Assembly: GCA_900551245.1 (NCBI GenBank)
Contig: URVC01000007.1
Location: forward strand, 1 to 64,000
Origin: an uncultured bacterium
GTDB taxonomy: Bacteria; Verrucomicrobiota; Lentisphaeria; Victivallales; Victivallaceae
Direction of reading: 5' to 3'
DNA length: 64,000 nucleotides
Shown: one piece after another, positions 58,671 through 64,000 of the stretch
How the letters are laid out: every line of letters starts with the position of its first letter
How positions within the stretch are numbered: the stretch's first letter is position 1
The notes under the pieces: generated by a model
Database searches by the model: none
What the model was told of the DNA's origin: nothing
Seen by the model: only the letters and a program-made list of their open reading frames with translations
Translations under genes and position numbers: made by a program

Positions 58671-60889
58671 GCGGCGGCTGAAAATGGACGTCGTTTCGCT
58701 TCTGCGCGGATTGTTTCCGGCGGAGCCCCCGCTGCGGGCAGGGGCAGAAAGAATACTGTGCCGGCTGGTTGCGTATAGGCGGGGAAGAGCCCGTAGGCAA
58801 AGGGGAATACATACCGCTTTCGTCTTCCGCCATGCAGAATTTCAATGATTAAATCCACATCATAGAGGATGGACTTCCGGAGACGGGCTGCCAGTTGTAT
58901 AGCTCCTCCCCGGCTGGTTAGCAGGCGAAAGTCGAAGTCCGTCCCGTCTCCTGCGCCGTCTGTCAGCGGAATGCCGCAGCGGGCAAACTCCTCAGCGGAC
59001 ATTCTTTGAAGAAAAGGCGGGCGCGGTATCGGCTCCGGATGCGGCATGTATTGAAACGCAACGAGCTGACTTCCGTGCCAGTTCGCCCATCCGAGCGGGA
59101 TTGCGTGAATTGCTGCCAGTTCCGACCGTACCCTTTCCAATGTCTCCTGACTGGCGGAAGAATCGTGCAGATCGAGCAGAATGAGGTCGCCGGGACACAG
59201 AGACGTACTGAGCGCCGCCGTCGGATGTGTGAAGAGAAAGTGCGGCCTCAGTCGCTGGGTGGCGACGACACGCCCCTCTTCCGGGAGCCGGGCGCGAAGA
59301 TGTTGAAGCACACTGTCGCCTGTCGGAAGATGGCGAATCCTCTGCCACGGATAACAACCGGCCAGACGGAAGAGCAGGAGCGCGGTCAAACTGAGAGACA
59401 TCAGTACTCCGGTTATGCGTGTCGGATGGCGACTGACCGGGAGCCCTGCTTCGAACAGTTTCAGCAGCCGGCAGGGTTTGCCGCGCCGGAGCCAGGCGGT
59501 ATTGAAGATGGCGACTGCCAGCAGAAGGGTGGTAATTTCCACGCCATACTGCATGACGATGTTTTTGAGCTCCGGAGACTCCTGGAGACAGACACCCGCC
59601 AGCAGCGGCAGGGCCGCCACTGCCAGTTTCGGCCGGATCAGCACCGGCAGCCAGAGCGGCAGCAGCAGTTCCGCGGCAAATGCAAAATTCTGCCATTGCA
59701 ATACGGTTCCCCAGAAGGCTGCCGGCCGCAGGAACGGTGAACACAGCACCTCCAGAGGAGTGGAGCCCAGCCGGCCGTAGTGGAACATCTGCGCATAGTT
59801 CGCCTGTGTGAACAGTCGCGGCATGACCAGACTGGAAAGACTCCAGAATAGAAGAAGGCTGGCTGAAAACAGCACAATTCCGTGCCGCCAGCGCCGTTCG
59901 AACATCAGATAGAGCGCATAGCCCGCCCAGAAAATGGTGACTGTCTCCTGAATCAACAGAGAAAAGAGGAACAGAACCCACATCCCGGAACGGCATCCGG
60001 CCGCCCGGCACAGAAAGAACCCCAGCAGCACCGGAATGAGAAAATTGATCGGGTGAAATCCGTAGAACAGGGCCAGCGGCTGATTACTCAGCACCGGATT
60101 CAAAAACGCAATTCCACCCCACAGAAGCGCGGCCGTCACCGGAAGGCGAAGCCGGCGTGCCAGCGCATAACAGAGGGGCACTGCACTGTAGATGACCAGT
60201 GCATTGATCAGAAATAGTGTCCGCGGAGATGGACAAAGCCAGAGGGCGGAGGCCATGACCACGTTGACGGCCGGATTCCAATGGCCGGCGGTTCCCAGCC
60301 AGTTGGCCGGGGAGGTTTCGTTGGAAAACGCGAGTTTCAAGTAATTTTCGGCATACTCTCCCCAATCGTTGTAATAGAGAAACATGGCGCGGTACGCCCG
60401 CTCCTGCAGGAAGAAGCCCCACGCCGCAGCTCCCAGAAAAAGAAGGCTGATCAGCAGACGCCCCGTGCGGGAGGAAAGATGGAAATTCCGGAATTGATCC
60501 GCCAGGAGAAAACCGACGCGATAGAAAGCGATCCCGACAGGAATCGCCAGCAGTATCAACGTGAGATAGGAGTTCGGCGCGACGAGAAGAAGCAGCGGCG
60601 GAATCAGCAGGGGAAACAGCGCCCGGTTGATCTGTTGCAACGCAGCGGCAAAATTTCCGGCAATCCAGGCGCAGAATACAGGGAGCAGTGCGCCGCCGAG
60701 AAGAAGACCGCCCTCCAGAAGTGGATTGGCTGGTTTGAGGCCGGTCAGCTGATGGTGGATCAGATCAAGTGGAAGAACCTGCCGCAGAAACCAGTTGACG
60801 GAAAAAGCCGCCGCTGCTCCGATCAAAAGAGCGAGCGGCAGTTCCAGATGCCGCCGGTGAGTGGCGGAAAATCGCAACAATAGATCCAT
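58649..60889 (-). CDS. DUF2079-like polytopic membrane protein
   Basis: 746 aa with about twelve membrane helices followed by a soluble C-terminal region (about 540-746). YYNDWGEYAENYLK, GHWNPAVNVVMAS and YGFHPINFLIPVLLGF correspond to the conserved D, H-x-P and FHP positions of DUF2079, a GT-C-related family. The start at 60889 is chosen because GGAG lies 8 nt upstream; 60913 is a possible earlier ATG. A paralogue lies at the right end of the window. Polyprenyl-phosphate-linked sugar transfer is inferred. Confidence 0.75.
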   Translation of the reverse strand: MDLLLRFSATHRRHLELPLALLIGAAAAFSVNWFLRQVLPLDLIHHQLTGLKPANPLLEGGLLLGGALLPVFCAWIAGNFAAALQQINRALFPLLIPPLLLLVAPNSYLTLILLAIPVGIAFYRVGFLLADQFRNFHLSSRTGRLLISLLFLGAAAWGFFLQERAYRAMFLYYNDWGEYAENYLKLAFSNETSPANWLGTAGHWNPAVNVVMASALWLCPSPRTLFLINALVIYSAVPLCYALARRLRLPVTAALLWGGIAFLNPVLSNQPLALFYGFHPINFLIPVLLGFFLCRAAGCRSGMWVLFLFSLLIQETVTIFWAGYALYLMFERRWRHGIVLFSASLLLFWSLSSLVMPRLFTQANYAQMFHYGRLGSTPLEVLCSPFLRPAAFWGTVLQWQNFAFAAELLLPLWLPVLIRPKLAVAALPLLAGVCLQESPELKNIVMQYGVEITTLLLAVAIFNTAWLRRGKPCRLLKLFEAGLPVSRHPTRITGVLMSLSLTALLLFRLAGCYPWQRIRHLPTGDSVLQHLRARLPEEGRVVATQRLRPHFLFTHPTAALSTSLCPGDLILLDLHDSSASQETLERVRSELAAIHAIPLGWANWHGSQLVAFQYMPHPEPIPRPPFLQRMSAEEFARCGIPLTDGAGDGTDFDFRLLTSRGGAIQLAARLRKSILYDVDLIIEILHGGRRKRYVFPFAYGLFPAYTQPAGTVFFLPLPAAGAPPETIRAEAKRRPFSAAAQRDAGR

Positions 60890-60915
60890 GGCTGAACTCC
60901 GAGCTTGTTTCATTT

Positions 60916-60944
60916 AAAATATCCCGCCAAAAGATCGATTGCAA
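60916..60944 (-). promoter_or_regulatory. Promoter of the DUF2079-like gene
   Basis: Minus strand: -35 TTGCAA (60939-60944), 17-bp spacer, -10 TATTTT (60916-60921). Confidence 0.55.
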
Positions 60945-60984
60945 GCGACGGGAAATTTTTCATTTCTGAACTCATGCCGGGAAC

Positions 60985-61014
60985 TTGAAAAAATTGAAAA
61001 TTGCAGCATATTGA
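60985..61014 (+). promoter_or_regulatory. Possible promoter of the GNAT gene
   Basis: -35 TTGAAA (60985-60990), 18 bp, TATTGA (61009-61014), within an A/T-rich stretch 26-55 bp before the start codon. Confidence 0.35.
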
Positions 61015-61039
61015 AAAGAATAAAACAGGAGAAGAAGAT

Positions 61040-61552
61040 ATGTTGAATTTGAATGGAATTTCCATCCGGCCCGCGGCAGATTCCGAACTGACGCTCATCA
61101 AGGAACTCGCCCGCCGGATCTGGCCGGAAACTTACGGGAAAATTCTCACTCCGGCTCAGATCGATTACATGATCGAAATGATGTACGCTCTTCCAGTGCT
61201 TCAGCGGGAGCGCGGGGAGGGAATCTCCTTCGACCTCATCTGCGACGGAGACCGCCCGGTCGGATTTCTCTCCTACGGCCCCTATCGGAAGGAGCCGCCC
61301 ACGATGAAACTTCACAAGCTCTATCTGGACTTCTCTTACCATGGGCGCGGCATCGGGTCTAACGCGTTGCAATATGCAATTGACGTCGCCCGGAAACAGG
61401 GGTATCGTTTCCTGCGGCTCAATGTCAACAAGGAGAATGAAAACGCGCTCCGCGCCTACCGGCGCAACGGATTCCAGCAGGTCGAAGCGGTCAAGATCGA
61501 CATCGGCGGCGGCTTCTTCATGGATGATTTCGTCATGGAGATCGCTCTGTAA
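61040..61552 (+). CDS. GNAT family N-acetyltransferase
   Basis: 170 aa. ISIRPAADSELTLIKELARRIW start, VGFLSYGPY strand, acetyl-CoA binding YHGRGIGSNALQYAIDVAR (R/Q-x-x-G-x-G/A form), and LNVNKENENALRAYRRNGF end. Acetylates an unknown amine. AGGAGAAGAAG precedes the ATG. Likely a single gene; followed by the htrA promoter. Confidence 0.88.
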   Translation: MLNLNGISIRPAADSELTLIKELARRIWPETYGKILTPAQIDYMIEMMYALPVLQRERGEGISFDLICDGDRPVGFLSYGPYRKEPPTMKLHKLYLDFSYHGRGIGSNALQYAIDVARKQGYRFLRLNVNKENENALRAYRRNGFQQVEAVKIDIGGGFFMDDFVMEIAL

Positions 61553-61591
61553 AAAGATTGTAAAAAATAGCGATAAAATCAGGAACTATTA

Positions 61592-61619
61592 TTGATATTT
61601 GGAAGAATCATCTTATATT
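61592..61619 (+). promoter_or_regulatory. Promoter of the HtrA-type protease gene
   Basis: -35 TTGATA (61592-61597), 16-bp spacer, -10 TATATT (61614-61619). Confidence 0.7.
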
Positions 61620-61657
61620 GAATTCGAATTTTCCACCCCGAACTGTGAGGAGATCGA

Positions 61658-62869
61658 ATGAACAATATCAAGATGATTTTTCTGCTCACCGCTTCCGCGC
61701 TGGCTGGGGCGGTGATTGCTTTGATGCTTTTTTTCTGTTTCGTCGGACCGCGTCCGCAGGAGGCGCCGGTTGAACCCGGGGGGCATACGACATTGCCCGG
61801 TTCCGCGATGGTTCCGGAGCCGGTGGTGGTCCCTCCGGGAAGTGCGACCGGGTTGCAGCGGGAATTCGCCACGGCGATCAACAATTCGATGCCAGCGGTG
61901 GTGCTGATTACCGCGCAGAAGCGGATCGGCGTCGTCAGCCCGTACTCCAACCTCTTCGACTATCGCCGCCGGAAGATCGACTATCTCGATGTGCCGTCGG
62001 GGCAGGGGTCCGGTTTTTTCATCCGGGAAGACGGCTACATTCTGACCAACTTCCACGTGGTGCGCGATCAGGATTCTTTCTGGATCACGACGCATGACGG
62101 GCGGGAATTCCCGGCGCAGGTGGTGGGGATCGATCCTCCGACTGACCTCGCGCTGCTGAAGATCGATTCCAAAGAGAAATTTCCGGTGCTCCGTTTCGCC
62201 GATGCGGAAAAGGTGCAGATCGGCCACTGGGCGATCGCCATCGGCGCCCCCTTCTGCCTCAGCCGGACCGTTACCGTCGGAATCGTTTCGAACAAGAAGC
62301 GCAGCGGCGTCGGTGTCAACCTCTATGAGAGCTACGTCCAGACCGATGCTTCGATCAACCCGGGCAACTCCGGCGGTCCTCTCCTGAACATTCAGGGGGA
62401 GGTGATCGGGGTAAACGACTTCATTCTGTCGCCCTCCGGCGGCAACATCGGTCTGAGTTTCGCCATCTCCTCGGATATTGCGGAACAGGTGTCGCAGGAG
62501 TTGATCCGCAACGGCCGGGTGGAGCGCCCGTGGCTGGGGGTGATTCTGCAGGAGATCGACCGCAAGGAGCGCCGCAAGGCCGGTCTGGAATACGGTGTGC
62601 TGATCGCGCAACTCTACCGGAATTCGCCGGCGGCGGAAGCGTTGCGGCCGGGTGATGTCGTGCTCAAAGCAAACAATATCCCCATCCATACGCCGCATGA
62701 TCTGCAGGGGGTGGTGTTCGCCGCGGCCTCTGATTCGACGATCAAAATGCAGATCTGGCGTTCCGGCCGGACGATGGATGTTGAAGTGAAGGTGCGCAAA
62801 TCTCCGCGCTCCTGGTTCAATCGCGACTGGAACTCCCAATCCGGAGCTCTGCCGGTCCGGCAGCTTTGA
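61658..62869 (+). CDS. HtrA/DegS-type trypsin-like serine protease with PDZ domain
   Basis: 403 aa. One N-terminal membrane anchor (about 7-29), protease domain with complete triad H133 (TNFHVV), D163 (TDLALLKI) and S238 (GNSGGP), then a single PDZ domain (about 290-390). One PDZ and a membrane anchor resemble DegS more than DegP, but general envelope quality control is equally likely. Its last 53 bp overlap the 3' end of the convergent DUF2079-like gene. Confidence 0.93.
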   Translation: MNNIKMIFLLTASALAGAVIALMLFFCFVGPRPQEAPVEPGGHTTLPGSAMVPEPVVVPPGSATGLQREFATAINNSMPAVVLITAQKRIGVVSPYSNLFDYRRRKIDYLDVPSGQGSGFFIREDGYILTNFHVVRDQDSFWITTHDGREFPAQVVGIDPPTDLALLKIDSKEKFPVLRFADAEKVQIGHWAIAIGAPFCLSRTVTVGIVSNKKRSGVGVNLYESYVQTDASINPGNSGGPLLNIQGEVIGVNDFILSPSGGNIGLSFAISSDIAEQVSQELIRNGRVERPWLGVILQEIDRKERRKAGLEYGVLIAQLYRNSPAAEALRPGDVVLKANNIPIHTPHDLQGVVFAAASDSTIKMQIWRSGRTMDVEVKVRKSPRSWFNRDWNSQSGALPVRQL

Positions 62870-64000
62870 TTGGAGCGGGGAGTGCCCGGCGCCGGCATTG
62901 AAGTTGTACTGGCGTCGCCGGACGGATATCGGGCAGCGGAAGAAGAAAAGTGCTGCCCGGCGGAAGCAGTTGCGCCGGGCGTAACCCGTGGGCAAACGGA
63001 ATTTCACGTTTCTGTGTGCCGCAGTCTACCAGAAAGTTCGCATCGCGATTCACCTTGCGGCGAAGACGGATCAGCAATGTGGCATCGTTGTGTCCATATT
63101 GCAGGCGGGCTTCAAAGTCCGGATCGTCCAGAGGAACAAGTTTGCCCATGTGGGCAAACTCCTCCTCCGTAATCTCTTTCAGAAAGGGAAGCCGGACCGG
63201 CGGCAGCACCGCCGGAGACATGCGGAAAAGAGCATAGTGCAGATTGTACCAGTGCAGAAAGGTGATCGGGGCAATCTGCGGATGCCCCGCTGTTTTTTCC
63301 CTGAGCCGCTCCAGTTCTTCCGGGGAAAGGTTGGAATCGTTCAGATCGATGAGAAGAAAGTCTCCCGGTTCCGGTTCTGCGGTGAGCGGTTTGCTTCGAT
63401 AGCCGAAGACAAAGTGGGAGCGAATTTTGGAAGAGGCCAGCAGGGTGGAGCCAGGAGGAATTTTTCCTTTTAGAAAATCAATCGCCTTGTCTGCTTCCGG
63501 GAGCTGTGCAACGGGCGCATAGGAGTATTTTCCAAGAAAGACACTTTTTCCCATGAAAAAATAGAGGGAAGCTGTACCGAATAAAGTGGCCAGCAACGCC
63601 CCGTATATTCTCCTGCGGTCGTGATTCCGGAACAGCAACGCGCAACCGCTGAGCGCTGTGAGGAAAATCAGCGTGTTGATTTCCAACCCGTACCAGAGGC
63701 TTACATTCTGCATTTGACGGCTGGACTGCAGACAGACCCCTGCGGCCAGCGGCAGAGCTGCGAGCAGTAATCCGGGATTGGGAAGCAGAAAGAAAAACAT
63801 CGGCAGCGTCAGCGCGAGCAGAAAGTCCAGATTGCTGCGTTCGAACAGAGTTCCCCAGAATGCCCGGGGATTCAGTATCGGTGAGAATATCACCTCGGTC
63901 ATTGTATTGCCGAGTTGCGAGAAGTGGAACATCTGTGTATAATGTTCCGTATCTGCCGCTTCCGGAATGATATAGCGGGAAATTGCGAGAAAGAGAATCG
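62817..64000 (-). CDS. DUF2079-like membrane protein, second copy, 5' end outside window
   Basis: The frame stays open to base 64000, so the N-terminal part is missing. The visible 394 residues align by eye with the C-terminal half of the gene at 58649: MFHFSQLGNTMTEVIFSP against MFHYGRLGSTPLEVLCSP, PLAAGVCLQSSRQMQNVSLWYG against PLLAGVCLQESPELKNIVMQYG, GDFLLIDLNDSNLS against GDLILLDLHDSSAS. Several membrane helices then a soluble tail. Paralogous polytopic proteins flanking the GNAT and HtrA genes suggest a duplicated envelope-glycosylation function. Confidence 0.75.
   Translation of the reverse strand, partial: ILFLAISRYIIPEAADTEHYTQMFHFSQLGNTMTEVIFSPILNPRAFWGTLFERSNLDFLLALTLPMFFFLLPNPGLLLAALPLAAGVCLQSSRQMQNVSLWYGLEINTLIFLTALSGCALLFRNHDRRRIYGALLATLFGTASLYFFMGKSVFLGKYSYAPVAQLPEADKAIDFLKGKIPPGSTLLASSKIRSHFVFGYRSKPLTAEPEPGDFLLIDLNDSNLSPEELERLREKTAGHPQIAPITFLHWYNLHYALFRMSPAVLPPVRLPFLKEITEEEFAHMGKLVPLDDPDFEARLQYGHNDATLLIRLRRKVNRDANFLVDCGTQKREIPFAHGLRPAQLLPPGSTFLLPLPDIRPATPVQLQCRRRALPAPIKAAGPAELRIGSSSRD

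Noticed and set aside
1..64000. CRISPR arrays, insertion sequences, integrases, prophage genes
   Set aside because: No regularly spaced repeats, transposase or integrase motifs, or phage structural genes were recognised on either strand; the window appears to be chromosomal backbone with carbohydrate loci.

Overview
The window looks like a chromosomal segment of a GC-rich, carbohydrate-degrading anaerobe of the Lentisphaerota (Victivallis-like), in the PVC superphylum. This rests on protein character only. Two type II/IV-like pseudopilins sit inside polysaccharide loci. GntR-headed regulators with sugar-binding-protein-like sensors stand beside large secreted LamG/CBM9/TIM-barrel proteins. 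A DUF4874/DUF4832 protein, a C39-like peptidase and a ferredoxin-nitroreductase also fit. No mobile element, CRISPR array, rRNA or replication origin was found.

Region 1 (1-9779): a complete tRNA-Thr(CGT) with terminator, a GntR/LacI-type repressor on the minus strand, and a divergent five-gene glycan locus. The locus holds a pseudopilin, a 1355-aa LamG/TIM-like/CBM9 secreted protein, a small secreted protein, a cytoplasmic GH36-like alpha-galactosidase and a CBM9-like lipoprotein. Repeated TATAAGTATT elements lie next to the repressor gene and just downstream of the divergent promoter. Region 2 (9877-11944) is a divergent YeiH-type transporter / LysR regulator pair.

Region 3 (12034-21850) is a second glycan locus, all on the minus strand from one promoter near 20.2 kb: sugar-phosphate isomerase/epimerase, pseudopilin, secreted retaining glycoside hydrolase, secreted CBM-like protein, GH130 phosphorylase-like protein and DUF4874/DUF4832 protein. 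A divergent GntR-SBP fusion regulator is interrupted by an in-frame TGA. A perfect AAAGTATA-N6-TATACTTT palindrome lies between the divergent promoters.

Region 4 (21980-28653) holds queH, a TauE/SafE permease, two tandem alpha/beta hydrolases, a secreted C39-like cysteine peptidase divergent from a chagasin-type cysteine peptidase inhibitor lipoprotein, and a secreted SGNH hydrolase. Region 5 (28680-38436) is mostly housekeeping: ispF, tsaD, gph, a ferredoxin-nitroreductase, a CCA-adding/poly(A) polymerase family enzyme, class I fumarase subunits and a lipoprotein/Ig-like/NptA/PhoU fusion transporter.

Region 6 (38.6-48.5 kb) concerns lipids and envelope: an olsB-olsA-like ornithine-lipid operon with a degenerate CobS-like third gene, plsY-gpsA with a GT-C-like membrane protein, an M24 peptidase, miaA, another GT-C protein, and a 56-aa 2[4Fe-4S] ferredoxin whose promoter carries a CRP/FNR-type palindrome. 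Region 7 (48.5-57.6 kb) has a ROK-like kinase with nagB, then a tightly overlapped operon leuB - WaaP-like kinase - lipoate ligase - rnc - Fe-ADH - PfkB kinase, then argG. Region 8 (57.8-64 kb) has a family-4 uracil-DNA glycosylase, two DUF2079-like membrane proteins (the second cut by the window end), a GNAT acetyltransferase and an HtrA-type protease.

Many calls rest on motif recognition without database search. Promoters and operators are hand-read from hexamer matches and spacing.
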